A stretch of 64,000 nt of DNA from an uncultured Pseudoxanthomonas sp. (GCF_946886695.1 NZ_CAMPJD010000018.1:1-64000); one strand, 5' to 3'. Positions 27,388-36,698 are shown, counted from the first letter of the stretch. The notes: generated from the letters alone by a model not told the origin. Numbers and translations: made by a program.

Positions 27388-28077
27388 ATGAAGCCTTCCG
27401 CGCTCCGCATCCTGGTGATCGAGGACAACCCGTTGCTGCGCGCGCAGCTCGATGGTCTGCTCACGGCGGAAGGCATCCATGCCGAGTTCGCCGGCGACGG
27501 ACTGAGTGGACTGCAGATGGCGCTGGCTTCGCCGCCGGACGTGCTGGTGCTGGACCTGGGACTGCCCGGGCTTGACGGCGTCCGTCTCTGCGAGCGCCTG
27601 CGGGCGGAGGCCGACCGGCATGTCCCCGTGCTGATGCTGACCGCACGCGATGCGCTGGAGGACAAGCTGCAGGGCTTCCGTGCCGGCGCCGACGACTACC
27701 TCGTGAAGCCGTTCGCGGGCGCGGAGCTGCTGGCGCGCTGCATCGCCCTGTCGCAACGCCACCGTGCCGGGAAGACGCACCTGCTGCGGATCGGCACGCT
27801 GGAGGTAGATCGCCGCTACGGCCATGCGCGCCGCGAGGGCCGCGACCTGGACCTCCATGCCACCAGCTACCAGATCCTGCTGGCGCTTGCCGAGGCCTGG
27901 CCGCGCACGCTGACGCGCAGCGACCTGGTCCAGCGACTGTGGGACGACGCGCCGCCCGAGTCAGATCCCTTGCGGACTCATCTCTATCTGCTGCGGCAGG
28001 CGCTGGACAAACCGTTCGCCACGCCGATGCTGAAGACCGTGCATGGGGTCGGTTTCCGGCTGGAGGCCGACGCATGA
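27388..28077 (+). CDS. OmpR-family response regulator
   Basis: A 229-residue regulator with an N-terminal receiver and a C-terminal winged-helix DNA-binding domain. The receiver has the acidic pair in VIEDNPL, the phospho-acceptor D56 in VLDLGLPG, the Thr in MLTARDA and the Lys in YLVKPF. The output domain ends HGVGFRLEADA, typical of OmpR/PhoB proteins. It sits between the DJ-1-like gene and the kinase, with an ATGA overlap to the kinase. Target genes and signal are not evident. Confidence 0.94.
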   Translation: MKPSALRILVIEDNPLLRAQLDGLLTAEGIHAEFAGDGLSGLQMALASPPDVLVLDLGLPGLDGVRLCERLRAEADRHVPVLMLTARDALEDKLQGFRAGADDYLVKPFAGAELLARCIALSQRHRAGKTHLLRIGTLEVDRRYGHARREGRDLDLHATSYQILLALAEAWPRTLTRSDLVQRLWDDAPPESDPLRTHLYLLRQALDKPFATPMLKTVHGVGFRLEADA

Positions 28078-29354
28078 TGCCTTCCAGCCCGCCGCGCCGA
28101 CGCCTGCGCAACCGCCTGATGCTGGCGTTCGCCGGCTTCACCGTGCTGGTCGCTGCCGTGTTCGCGCTGTACGTCGTGCTGTTCGTGTACGCGGTGGAAG
28201 ACCAGCTCTTCGAGACGATGCTGGACCGCGAGGTTGCCGCACAGCAGGCATACCAAGAGGAACATGGCGACTGGACTACGCCCCGCGACGGCTTCATGTC
28301 CATCGCGACAACGACGTCGGCCCTGCCCGACGGCATCGCCGAGGTACTGCGCGAGGAGCCGCGACGACGCGAATTCGCCGGCAAGGAGGGCCGCCACTAC
28401 CACCTGCGCTCGCTGCCATCACGCGATGCGGGCGAACCGACCGCATGGCTGGTCGCCGAAGTCAGCTCCCTGCTCGTCGTCCGGCCGATGCGTGCGCAGA
28501 TCGTGCAGTTGCTGGTGTGGTCCGGGGTCGGCACGGTGGCGCTCGCCCTGCTGCTGGGCGGCTGGCTGGCGCGGCGCACCACCGCGCCGCTGTCGCGGCT
28601 GGCGGATGCCGTGGGCGATGCGACACCGGAACGGCTGCCGCCCGGTTTCGCCGCCGGTTTCCCGGACGATGAAGTGGGCGTGGTCGCCCGCCGGCTAGAC
28701 GACCTGATCGCGCGCGTCCGGGACTTCGTCGAGCGCGAACGGGAGTTCACCCGTGACGCCAGCCACGAACTGCGCACGCCGTTGACGGTGATCCGGACCG
28801 CGACGGAACGGTTGGGCATGGAAACCGGTTTGTCCGACGCGGCACGACGCCACCTGGACCACATCGCGCAATCATCGCGCCAGCTCGAACAGACCGTCGC
28901 GCTGCTGCTTTCGCTGGCGCGGGAGCAGGCATCGCCCGAATCGGAGATCAGGACGCCGGTGCTGCCGCTGCTGGAACGCGTCATCGTCGAGCAGTCTCCG
29001 CTGCTGGAGCACAAGCCGGTCGAGGTGCAGGTCGATGTCGCAACCCACGTCTTCACGACACTGCCGGCGACCGTGCTGAACATCCTGCTGTCGAATCTCG
29101 TCGGCAACGCCTTCGCGCACACCCGCGCCGGTCACATCGTCATCAACATGCAAGACAGCGCGTTGCGCATCGCCAATCCCGGTGGCGACGTGCGCGATGT
29201 CGACTTCGAACCCTTCGTGAAAGGCCACGACAGCAGCGGCTTCGGCCTTGGACTGTCGATCGTGCAGCGGCTCTGCGAGCGCCACGGCATCGTGCTGCGG
29301 ATCGATAGCAGAGCGGGCCAGACGATCGCGCGGCTCATACTGCCTGCGGGCTGA
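28074..29354 (+). CDS. Sensor histidine kinase
   Basis: A 426-residue inner-membrane kinase. An N-terminal membrane helix (RLMLAFAGFTVLVAAVFALY) is followed by a periplasmic region of about 110 residues, then a second helix near residue 150-170 and a HAMP linker (GGWLARRTTAPLSRLADAVG). The HisKA motif is DASHELRTPLTVIR. The ATP-binding domain has NLVGNAFAHT and SGFGLGLSIVQRL. It partners with the upstream response regulator (ATGA overlap). It ends head-on with argD, with no gap. Confidence 0.94.
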   Translation: MMPSSPPRRRLRNRLMLAFAGFTVLVAAVFALYVVLFVYAVEDQLFETMLDREVAAQQAYQEEHGDWTTPRDGFMSIATTTSALPDGIAEVLREEPRRREFAGKEGRHYHLRSLPSRDAGEPTAWLVAEVSSLLVVRPMRAQIVQLLVWSGVGTVALALLLGGWLARRTTAPLSRLADAVGDATPERLPPGFAAGFPDDEVGVVARRLDDLIARVRDFVEREREFTRDASHELRTPLTVIRTATERLGMETGLSDAARRHLDHIAQSSRQLEQTVALLLSLAREQASPESEIRTPVLPLLERVIVEQSPLLEHKPVEVQVDVATHVFTTLPATVLNILLSNLVGNAFAHTRAGHIVINMQDSALRIANPGGDVRDVDFEPFVKGHDSSGFGLGLSIVQRLCERHGIVLRIDSRAGQTIARLILPAG

Positions 29355-30590
29355 TCACGCCACCGTTCGGTCCGCGAACGCGCGCAGCGCGGCGTGCAGG
29401 CGCTGCAGGCCATCGGCCACTTCCGCATCGGTGATGTTGAGCGAAGGCACGAAACGCAGCACGTCGGGGCCGGCCTGCAGCATCAGCAGGCCCTGCGCGG
29501 CGGCCAGGTCGAGCACCTCACCGGCGCGCCCCGCGTACTTCGCATTGAGCACCGCGCCCAGCATCAGGCCACGACCGCGCACCTGCGAGAACAGGCCGAG
29601 TTCCGCATTCATCGCGTCCAGTCCCTTGCGCAACGCGGCCGACTGGCGGGCGACATTGTTGGCGATCTGCGGCGAAGCCAGCTTGCGCAGCGCCACGCGC
29701 GCCACCGCAGCCGCCAGCGGATTGCCGCCGAAGGTGGTGCCGTGTGCGCCGAACTGCATCACCTCGGCCACCTTCGGTCCGGCCAGCATCGCGCCGATCG
29801 GGAAGCCGCCACCCAGCGCCTTGGCCAGCGTCACGATGTCCGGCACCACGCCGTCCTGCCAGTGGGCGAACAGTGTGCCGGTGCGCCCCATGCCCGCCTG
29901 GATTTCGTCCAGCAGCAGCAGCGCACCATGGTGATCGCACAGCGCGCGCACGCCCGCCAGGAACCCGGGCGCGGCCGGCATCACGCCGCCCTCGCCCTGC
30001 ACCGGCTCCAGCATCACGGCAGCCACGTCGCCGCAGGACATGGCGATTTCCAACTGGGTCAGGTCATTGAAATCGACGTAGCGGAAACCAGCGGGCAGGG
30101 GCTCGTAGCCTTCCTGGTACTTCGGTTGCGCCGTCGCCGTCACGGCAGCCAGCGTGCGGCCATGGAAGCTGCCACGGAACGTCACGATCACGCGCTGGTC
30201 CGGTGCGCGACCTTGTGCAGCGGCCCACTTGCGCACCAGCTTGATCGCCGCTTCATTGGCTTCCGCACCGGAGTTGCACAGGAACACGCGCTCGGCGAAG
30301 CGCGACGCGGTGACCAGTTCCTCGGCCAGGCGCAGCGGTGGCTCGCTGTAGAAGACATTGCTGGTATGCCACAGCTTGCCCGCCTGCTCGGTCAGGGCCG
30401 CGACCAGGTCGGGATCGTTGTGGCCCAGCCCGCAGACGGCGATGCCCGCCGACAGGTCCAGGTATTCGCGGCCCTCGCTGTCCCACACCCGTGCGCCCTG
30501 GCCGCGCTCCAGGATCACCTCGCGCGGACGGTAGACCGGCAGGTAGTAACGCTGTCCGTTCGACAGCAGGTCGGGAGTCGTGGTGCTCAT
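29355..30590 (-). CDS. argD: Acetylornithine aminotransferase (class III PLP)
   Basis: Transfers the amino group in arginine synthesis (N-acetylglutamate semialdehyde to N-acetylornithine) and possibly in lysine synthesis. The 411-residue product starts MSTTTPDLLSNGQRYYLPVY; the longer frame to 30686 is not plausible. Motifs: FLCNSGAEANEAAIKLVRKW, LLLLDEIQAGMGRTG and the PLP lysine in VTLAKALGGGFPIGAML. Other class III enzymes remain possible, but ArgD fits the length and motifs best. It abuts the kinase stop convergently and diverges from the channel gene. Confidence 0.9.
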   Translation of the reverse strand: MSTTTPDLLSNGQRYYLPVYRPREVILERGQGARVWDSEGREYLDLSAGIAVCGLGHNDPDLVAALTEQAGKLWHTSNVFYSEPPLRLAEELVTASRFAERVFLCNSGAEANEAAIKLVRKWAAAQGRAPDQRVIVTFRGSFHGRTLAAVTATAQPKYQEGYEPLPAGFRYVDFNDLTQLEIAMSCGDVAAVMLEPVQGEGGVMPAAPGFLAGVRALCDHHGALLLLDEIQAGMGRTGTLFAHWQDGVVPDIVTLAKALGGGFPIGAMLAGPKVAEVMQFGAHGTTFGGNPLAAAVARVALRKLASPQIANNVARQSAALRKGLDAMNAELGLFSQVRGRGLMLGAVLNAKYAGRAGEVLDLAAAQGLLMLQAGPDVLRFVPSLNITDAEVADGLQRLHAALRAFADRTVA

Positions 30591-30694
30591 GGTCTGGCAG
30601 GCAGCAGGCGGGGGCCATATTGTGACGCAAGCGGGCAGGCACCGCAGGCAGGGGCCGAGGCAGGCAGCCACGTGTTGGTGCATCATGGCGACCC

Positions 30695-31579
30695 ATGAAG
30701 TTCCAGCCGCGCCTGTTCTCGGACCCCCAGCTCAACCCCGCCACCGAGGACGGCTGGAGAAGGCGCTGGTTCGACATCATCTACCGGCACGACACGCCGC
30801 CGTCGCGCAATTTCGATCTCGTGCTGGTGCTGGCCATCCTCGCCAGCGTCATCGTCATCATGCTGGACAGCGTGCAGTCCTTCCACGCGCGTCATGCCGA
30901 CGTGCTCTACGCGGCGGAATGGGCGTTCACGCTGCTGTTCACGGCCGAATACGCACTGCGGCTGGCGACCGTGCGGCGGCCGCTGCGCTACGCAATCAGC
31001 ATCTGGGGGATCATCGACCTACTGTCCATCCTGCCCACCTACCTGTCGGTGCTGGTACCGGGCGCGCAGAGCCTGCTGGTAGTGCGCATCCTGCGCATCC
31101 TGCGGCTGTTCCGCATCCTGAAACTGACCCAGTACGTCGAGGAGAGTGGACAACTGGTGGGCGCGCTGTGGCGCAGCCGGCGCAAGATCTTCGTCTTCGT
31201 CTGCGCGGTGCTGACGCTGGTCGTCATCTTCGGTGCACTGATGTACGTGGTCGAAGGCCCGGAACACGGCTTCACCAGCATTCCCACCAGCATGTACTGG
31301 GCTATCGTGACGATGGCGACCGTCGGCTTCGGCGACATCGCGCCACAGACCACCGCCGGCCGTGCGATCACCTCGGTGCTGATCCTGATCGGTTACAGCA
31401 TCATCGCCGTGCCCACCGGCATCTACACAGCGGAACTGGCCAGCAGCCTGCGCGAGGCCTCCCACGAGCGGGGCCACCTGGACCGCCGCGGCTGTCCGGA
31501 GTGCGGGCTGGAAGGCCACGATCCCGACGCCCTGCACTGCCGCCACTGCGGCTCGCGGCTCCACGCGCCGATGGGCTGA
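30695..31579 (+). CDS. Voltage-gated-type potassium channel with zinc-ribbon tail
   Basis: A 294-residue inner-membrane protein with the six-helix Kv plan. S4 is LLVVRILRILRLFRILKL, with Arg at every third position, so voltage sensing is plausible. The selectivity filter is TVGFGD, before the last helix. After S6 the C-terminus carries CPECGLEGHDPDALHCRHCG, a C4 zinc ribbon (residues about 262-283), which is uncommon in such channels. Start at 30695 gives MKFQPRLFSDPQ. It diverges from argD. Confidence 0.9.
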   Translation: MKFQPRLFSDPQLNPATEDGWRRRWFDIIYRHDTPPSRNFDLVLVLAILASVIVIMLDSVQSFHARHADVLYAAEWAFTLLFTAEYALRLATVRRPLRYAISIWGIIDLLSILPTYLSVLVPGAQSLLVVRILRILRLFRILKLTQYVEESGQLVGALWRSRRKIFVFVCAVLTLVVIFGALMYVVEGPEHGFTSIPTSMYWAIVTMATVGFGDIAPQTTAGRAITSVLILIGYSIIAVPTGIYTAELASSLREASHERGHLDRRGCPECGLEGHDPDALHCRHCGSRLHAPMG

Positions 31580-31585
31580 AGCGGC

Positions 31586-32122
31586 TCAGCCCGCGAACGC
31601 GATCTCCGCGGCAGGCAATGCACGGATGCTCACACCGAAGCTGCGGATCGCCGGCAGCGTGGCGTTGTGGTGCGTGCGGATCTGGTCGGCCGTCGCGTGC
31701 GCCTTGTCGTGGGTGGTGTGCGCGTCGGCGGCCAGCACCACGTGGTACCCATGCGCCGCCGCGCTGCGCGTGGTGGTATCCACGCAGAATTCCGTCGCGT
31801 AGCCGCACAGCACCACGCCCTCCACCCCGCAGAACGACAGCACCTCGTCCAGCCCGGTGCGCAGGAACGCGTCCGGCGTGCTCTTGCGGATACGGTGGTC
31901 GCCCTCGGCCACCGACAACGCGGGATGCAGCGCCCAGCCCGTGGATTGCGGCTCCAGGTCGCCCGCGCGTTCATGTTGCACGAAGATCACGGGCATGCCG
32001 GCATCGCGGGCCTTCGCCGACAGCGCGTTGATGCGCTCGATCACGCCATCGGCATCGGCCGGCGACGGTTGCGGCTCGAACAGGCCACGCTGCACATCGA
32101 TCACGACCAAGGCAAGGTTCAT
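31586..32122 (-). CDS. Isochorismatase-like cysteine hydrolase
   Basis: A 178-residue protein with the alpha/beta hydrolase-like isochorismatase fold. MNLALVVIDVQRGLFE carries the catalytic Asp in VVIDVQ, and VVLCGYATEFCVDTT holds the catalytic Cys. A start at 32122 is chosen; the longer frame to 32182 lacks the family start. The substrate may be an amide or ester. It is last in a minus-strand run with a VOC protein, a DoxX protein and an SDR. Confidence 0.9.
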   Translation of the reverse strand: MNLALVVIDVQRGLFEPQPSPADADGVIERINALSAKARDAGMPVIFVQHERAGDLEPQSTGWALHPALSVAEGDHRIRKSTPDAFLRTGLDEVLSFCGVEGVVLCGYATEFCVDTTTRSAAAHGYHVVLAADAHTTHDKAHATADQIRTHHNATLPAIRSFGVSIRALPAAEIAFAG

Positions 32123-32148
32123 CTGTCGGGCTCCTTCTTGCGGATGCG

Positions 32149-32586
32149 TCACCAGCTTCCCGTATTCGGCATCGAAAGCCAAGGCTCCTGCGGCGACAGC
32201 GCGGCACCCTTCTGCAACAACTCGATCGAGATCAGGTCCGGCGTGCGGACGAAGGCCATGCGGCCATCGCGCGGCGGGCGGTTGATGGTGATGCCCAATG
32301 CCTGCAGGTGCATGCAGGTCGCATGGATGTCATCGACCTCGAACGCGAGATGGCCGAAGTTGCGTGCGCTGCCATAGTCCTCGGCGGGCGATCCGTCTTC
32401 CGGCGGCCAGTTGTAGGTCAGTTCGATCTCCGCCTCCGGATTGGCCGGCGCGCCGAAATAGACCAGGGTGAAACGCCCCTGCGGGCTCTCCATGCGGCGG
32501 GTTTCCACCAGGCCCAGACCTTCGGTGAGGAAGCGGCCGGTGGCCTCGAGATCGTGGACGCGGATCATCGCGTGCAGGTATTTCAT
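32149..32586 (-). CDS. VOC family protein (glyoxalase-like)
   Basis: A 145-residue protein starting [20 protein letters not shown], the typical lactoylglutathione lyase-like N-terminus. [15 protein letters not shown] strand (here [14 protein letters not shown]) and [13 protein letters not shown] complete the fold, with a likely metal His in the first strand and Glu in the last (ISIELL). Substrate unknown; glyoxalase I activity is possible. It is 26 bases upstream of the cysteine hydrolase and eight bases from the DoxX gene, so one operon is likely. Confidence 0.9.
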   Translation of the reverse strand: MKYLHAMIRVHDLEATGRFLTEGLGLVETRRMESPQGRFTLVYFGAPANPEAEIELTYNWPPEDGSPAEDYGSARNFGHLAFEVDDIHATCMHLQALGITINRPPRDGRMAFVRTPDLISIELLQKGAALSPQEPWLSMPNTGSW

Positions 32587-32593
32587 GACAGCC

Positions 32594-32998
32594 TCATGTC
32601 GGAACGGAAGAACGGGTGCGGTGCGCCCACGCATTGGCCAGCAGGCAGGCGATGATCAGCACGCTGTACTCGGCGCCATTGCGGCCAAGGCCCACCACGA
32701 ACCAGCCCGCCAGCGCGTGCACCAGCCAGATGCCGCAGGCGTAGATCGCGCTGAACACCAGCGCGATCGGCGTGATCCATCGGCCCGCCGCGAACACCGG
32801 TGCCGCGACCAGTTCGAACACCGTCACGAACCATGCGATCCCCAGTCCGAACGGAAATCCGCGCGACTCCAGGAAAACGCCGAAGGGTGCCACGCCATCG
32901 GCCAGCACGCGCGCGACGCCATGGACGAAAAGCAGCGTGGCCAGGGCCATGCGGATGAACGCCAGCGCCTGGCGTCCTGCGGTTTCAGATGGCGACAT
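32594..32998 (-). CDS. DoxX family membrane protein
   Basis: A 134-residue protein with four predicted membrane helices. [20 protein letters not shown] opens the DoxX fold, and [19 protein letters not shown] is its second helix pair. Family members have been linked to thiosulfate:quinone oxidoreductase or to redox roles in the membrane, but most are uncharacterised. It is eight bases from the VOC gene and 71 bases after the SDR stop, all on the minus strand, so the set is probably co-transcribed. Confidence 0.88.
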   Translation of the reverse strand: MSPSETAGRQALAFIRMALATLLFVHGVARVLADGVAPFGVFLESRGFPFGLGIAWFVTVFELVAAPVFAAGRWITPIALVFSAIYACGIWLVHALAGWFVVGLGRNGAEYSVLIIACLLANAWAHRTRSSVPT

Positions 32999-33069
32999 CG
33001 TCGTGGCTCCTCTTCATGACCGGCATCGAAGGCAGGTTGCGCGGCACGCGGGGCCGCACCTGCTTGCTA

Positions 33070-33882
33070 CTACAGGAACAGATCCGGCAACAGCGATTGC
33101 GACGGATCAACGGCATACGGCGTGAAATCCGTGACACCCGCTTCGCGCAGCACATCCTCATCGATCAGGAAGTGACCGTGGAAACCGCGCGCATCACGGG
33201 CGAGCACGGCATGCGCGGCGTCGGCGACGATCTGCGGCGTGCGGCAGCGCGGGATCTCCACGCCGGGAATCATGTTCAACGCATCGGTGGCGATGATGGT
33301 GCGCGGCCACAGGGCATTCACTGCGATGCCCTGCGGACCGAACTCGCCGGCCAACCCCAGGGTCACGAAGCTCATGCCCATCTTCGCCAACGTGTAACCG
33401 GTGTGCGGCGCCCACCATTTCGGGTCCAGCGTGGGCGGCGGCGCGAGCGTCAGGATGTGCGGATTGGCGGCCTGCTTCAGGTAGGGAAGCGCGGCCTGCG
33501 CGCACAGGAAACTGCCGCGCGCGTTGACCTGCTGCATCAGGTCGAAGCGCTTCATCGGCGTGTCCAGCGCACCGGCCAGCCAGATGGCGCTGGCGTTATT
33601 GACCAGGATGTCGATGCCGCCAAAGGTATCGGCGGTGGCGGCCATCGCGGCCTTCACGTCGTCCTCTTCGCGGATGTCGCACTTCAGCGCCAGTCCGCGC
33701 CCCCCGGCGTCGTTGACCGCCTGCGCGGCGGTGTGGATGGTGCCGGGCAGTTTCGGATTGGGCACCGACGATTTGGCGGCAATGGCCACGTTGGCGCCAT
33801 CGCGCGCCGCGCGCAGGGCGATGGCCAGGCCGATGCCGCGCGAGGCGCCGGTGATGAACAGGGTTTTGCCTGCAAGGTTCAT
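33070..33882 (-). CDS. HSDL2-like short-chain dehydrogenase/reductase
   Basis: A 270-residue SDR. The Rossmann motif is TGASRGIG, then the NNAS segment and the catalytic YTLAK. The segment HILTLAPPPTLDPKWWAPHTGYTLAKMGM is typical of hydroxysteroid dehydrogenase-like protein 2. NADP or NAD preference and substrate are not clear. MNLAGKTLFITGASRG at 33882. It leads the run SDR-DoxX-VOC-hydrolase, with a short palindrome upstream (33912-33940) that may terminate the kinase transcript. Confidence 0.92.
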   Translation of the reverse strand: MNLAGKTLFITGASRGIGLAIALRAARDGANVAIAAKSSVPNPKLPGTIHTAAQAVNDAGGRGLALKCDIREEDDVKAAMAATADTFGGIDILVNNASAIWLAGALDTPMKRFDLMQQVNARGSFLCAQAALPYLKQAANPHILTLAPPPTLDPKWWAPHTGYTLAKMGMSFVTLGLAGEFGPQGIAVNALWPRTIIATDALNMIPGVEIPRCRTPQIVADAAHAVLARDARGFHGHFLIDEDVLREAGVTDFTPYAVDPSQSLLPDLFL

Positions 33883-33911
33883 GTCGTTTCCTGGTCTCTA
33901 CAAACCGTCAT

Positions 33912-33940
33912 TGCAGGAACGCCCGTGGGACGCTCCTGCA
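33912..33940. repeat. Short single REP-like hairpin
   Basis: TGCAGGAACG and CGCTCCTGCA pair with one mismatch around a 9-base loop, in the gap between the kinase and SDR genes. Core GGAGCG links it to the main repeat family. Confidence 0.4.
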
Positions 33941-33965
33941 GGTCCGGAAGCTGCAACGCCGGGCA

Positions 33966-34628
33966 TCACGGCTTCGGCCCCTGCCCTTCATTGTCTTCCC
34001 ACTTCAACAGCCGGCGCGTGATGAAACGATAGACCGGCTTTCCGGTGCGGAACCACAGATCGCGCAGCCACGATGTGCGCTTGAGCACACGCTTCTCGAC
34101 CGGCGTCAGCGAGGCGCCGCAGTACATGCGCTTGTGCTTGAGCAGATGGCGCAGGTCCTGCCGCGCGAGCAGGCGCATCCAGCGCGAGCGCGGGTCGCCG
34201 CGGGTGGCGAGCTGGAAATCGATGATCGCCGGGCGGCCGTCTTCCAGCACCAGCCAGTTCGCCTCCTTGGCGAGATCGTTGTGGGCGATGCCCCGGCGGT
34301 GAAGTTGCTGGAGCAACCGGCGCGCGGCACGGAAGTAGGCCAGGTCGCCACGCGGCGGCCGCTGGTACATGGCCGCCCCTTCCATGAAGCTGCGGTCCAG
34401 CCGGCGGCCGGTCCAGTCGAGCAGTTGGGGGACATCGGCCATGCCGGCGACCTTGCGCAATGCAAGCGCCTCGCGCCGCGCCAGCCACCAGGCCGGCAAC
34501 CGCAGCCACAGCGGGACATGTGCAAGGTCACGGCGCACGAATGGCCCCCCGCTCCCCTGCATCAACGAGATGCGGCCGAAGCTGTCGGCCTTGAGTGCAG
34601 CGATTTCGGAGGGCGAGCGCAAGTCCAC
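33966..34628 (-). CDS. KdkA/RIO-like kinase
   Basis: A 220-residue protein with a GTG start at 34628. The catalytic loop reads HNDLAKEANWLV (HxDxxxxN pattern) and the metal loop is IIDFQLA. No glycine-rich loop of the classic kind is obvious, as in KdkA- and RIO-type lipopolysaccharide kinases of gammaproteobacteria, which phosphorylate Kdo or other acceptors. Substrate could be LPS or a protein. The gene diverges from the DedA-PAP2 gene across 63 bases. Confidence 0.82.
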   Translation of the reverse strand: MDLRSPSEIAALKADSFGRISLMQGSGGPFVRRDLAHVPLWLRLPAWWLARREALALRKVAGMADVPQLLDWTGRRLDRSFMEGAAMYQRPPRGDLAYFRAARRLLQQLHRRGIAHNDLAKEANWLVLEDGRPAIIDFQLATRGDPRSRWMRLLARQDLRHLLKHKRMYCGASLTPVEKRVLKRTSWLRDLWFRTGKPVYRFITRRLLKWEDNEGQGPKP

Positions 34629-34691
34629 GACGTCATTCTATCGTCCCTAGGTCGCAGACGCCGGTCATGTGCCGCCGCCTATAATCCGGCG

Positions 34692-36698
34692 ATGGAGTCC
34701 TCCTGGTTCGACAACCTGCTGGCCTGGATCAGCGCGCATCCCGTGGCCGCGGGGCTGGTGATCTTCGCCATCGCCTTCTGCGATGCGGTGATCATCATGG
34801 GCGCCATCGTGCCGGCCCTGCCGTTGCTGTTCGCGGTCGGCGTGCTGATCGGCCTGGGCGAAATCTCGGGTCCGTACGCCATCCTCTGCGCGACGCTGGG
34901 CGCGCTTCTGGGCGATGCGACGAGTTACTGGGTCGGTCATCGCTGGGGCCAGCAGCTGCGCACGGTGTGGCCGTTCCGCAAGTATCCGCAGCTGCTCGAC
35001 CGCGGCGAACTGCTGTTCCGCCGCAATGCATGGAAGAGCCTCTTCATCGCGCGCTTCGTTGGTCCCATCCGGCCGTTCGTGCCGGCGGTCGCCGGCATCT
35101 CGCGCATGCCGCTGCGGCGCTACGCCGTGGCCAGCGGGGCGGCGTGCATCGCATGGGCGGCCGCATTCCTGCTGCCCGGCTGGGTGCTGGGCCACGCGTA
35201 CGATGCCGTGGCCGCCGTGGCCGGCCGACTGGCGCTGGTCCTGGGGCTGCTGGTGCTGGTGATCGCGCTGGCATGGGCCATGGTGCTGTACACCTATCGC
35301 TGGTTTGCCGCCCACGCCGATGCCCTGCTGGCGCGTGCACTGGCGTGGTCGCATGCGCATCCGGTTCTGGGGCGCTACACCGCGGCGGTCTTCGAGCCCG
35401 CGCGGCGCGAATCCGTGCCGCTGGCCCTGCTGGCCATCCTGTTGCTGGCGATCGTGTGGGTGTGGTTCGCCTTCCTCATCATCGTGATCGGCCACGGCGA
35501 ACCGCTGGCGGCGGACCTGTGGGTGTACGAACTGATGCGTGCGCTGCGCAACCCGCTGGCGGACCATCCCCTCGCCGCGATCGCCTCGCTCGGCGACGAG
35601 CAGGTGCTGGCCCCGGCATCGTTGCTGGTCCTCGGCTACCTGTGCTGGCGCAAGCGCTGGATGGCGGCCGCACACTGGCTGGCCGCCATCGCCTTCGGCC
35701 TGGCCCTGACGGCGTGGCTGGGCGCGTCAGTGGATATTCCGAAGCCCCCCAGTGTCAGCAGCGGGTTCGGCTTCCCGTCCATCGCGGTGACGATGTCGAC
35801 GATCACCTTCGGCTTCTTCGCCGTGCTGATCGCGCGCGAACTGCCGGGTCGCACGCGCGTCTGGCCGTACCTGGTCTCGGGCATCGTGGTGGCGCTGATC
35901 GGCTTTGCGCGCATTTACCTGGGTGCGCACTGGCTCAGCGACATCATCGGCGGCATGTTGTTCGGCTTGGTCTGGCTGCTGGTGCTGGGCATCGCCTACC
36001 GGCGCCGCATGGTGCGCTCGTTCTGGATCAAGCCGATCGCGTGGTTGTTCTATGGCAGCTTCGTGCTGGCAGGACTGTGGCATGCGCCGCGCAACGTGGA
36101 GCACATGCTGGCGCAGTTCCAGACACCGGTGATCGAACGGACGGTCGCGCTGCAGGACTGGTGGCAGCGCGACTGGCAGGCATTGCCGGCGCGCCGCAAC
36201 GAGTTCGACGACGAACAGCGCTGGCCGCTGGACGTGCAGGTCGCCGGGCCGCTGGCGCCGCTGAAGGCCAGCCTGACAGCCGCCGGTTGGCGCGAACAAC
36301 CGCAGGCCGGATGGGAGGAAGCGCTGAACCTGCTGGACAGCGACCTGCCCGACGATGAGCAGCCCGTGCTCCCCGCCACGCTCGACACGCGCGCTGAAAG
36401 CCTGCTGATGGTGCGCAAGGGCGACCAGCCGGGCGAAGTGTTCGTGCTGCGCCTGTGGCCGGCCGACACGCGCCTGCTGCCCGGCGATGTGCCGCTTTGG
36501 ATCGGCAGTGCCCAGGTGCTGCAGCAGCAGCGTGCATTCAATCTGGTGCGCCTGTGGCGGCCGTTGCGCGAGGCGCGCACGGCGCTGGATGCGGTCACGC
36601 AGGCCACGCCGGATCTCGTCCACGTGATCGCACCGCATCCGGACTCGGGGCTGCCGGTGCTGCGGTTGCGTACCGACGACGAGGCGGTCTCGCCCTGA
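34692..36698 (+). CDS. DedA-PAP2-LssY fusion membrane protein
   Basis: A 668-residue inner-membrane protein. N-terminal third: DedA/VTT domain with FIARFVGPIRPFVPAVAGIS. Middle (residues about 240-430): PAP2-like, with R407, H413 and D417 in ARIYLGAHWLSD. The motif usually read PSGH is here P362 S363 I364 A365, and the RPRP-like motif reads IPKPPS. The C-terminal third is LssY-like. Start ATG at 34692. DedA proteins are undecaprenyl-phosphate flippases and PAP2 proteins phosphatases, so lipid carrier recycling is plausible; phosphatase activity is doubtful. Confidence 0.88.
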   Translation: MESSWFDNLLAWISAHPVAAGLVIFAIAFCDAVIIMGAIVPALPLLFAVGVLIGLGEISGPYAILCATLGALLGDATSYWVGHRWGQQLRTVWPFRKYPQLLDRGELLFRRNAWKSLFIARFVGPIRPFVPAVAGISRMPLRRYAVASGAACIAWAAAFLLPGWVLGHAYDAVAAVAGRLALVLGLLVLVIALAWAMVLYTYRWFAAHADALLARALAWSHAHPVLGRYTAAVFEPARRESVPLALLAILLLAIVWVWFAFLIIVIGHGEPLAADLWVYELMRALRNPLADHPLAAIASLGDEQVLAPASLLVLGYLCWRKRWMAAAHWLAAIAFGLALTAWLGASVDIPKPPSVSSGFGFPSIAVTMSTITFGFFAVLIARELPGRTRVWPYLVSGIVVALIGFARIYLGAHWLSDIIGGMLFGLVWLLVLGIAYRRRMVRSFWIKPIAWLFYGSFVLAGLWHAPRNVEHMLAQFQTPVIERTVALQDWWQRDWQALPARRNEFDDEQRWPLDVQVAGPLAPLKASLTAAGWREQPQAGWEEALNLLDSDLPDDEQPVLPATLDTRAESLLMVRKGDQPGEVFVLRLWPADTRLLPGDVPLWIGSAQVLQQQRAFNLVRLWRPLREARTALDAVTQATPDLVHVIAPHPDSGLPVLRLRTDDEAVSP

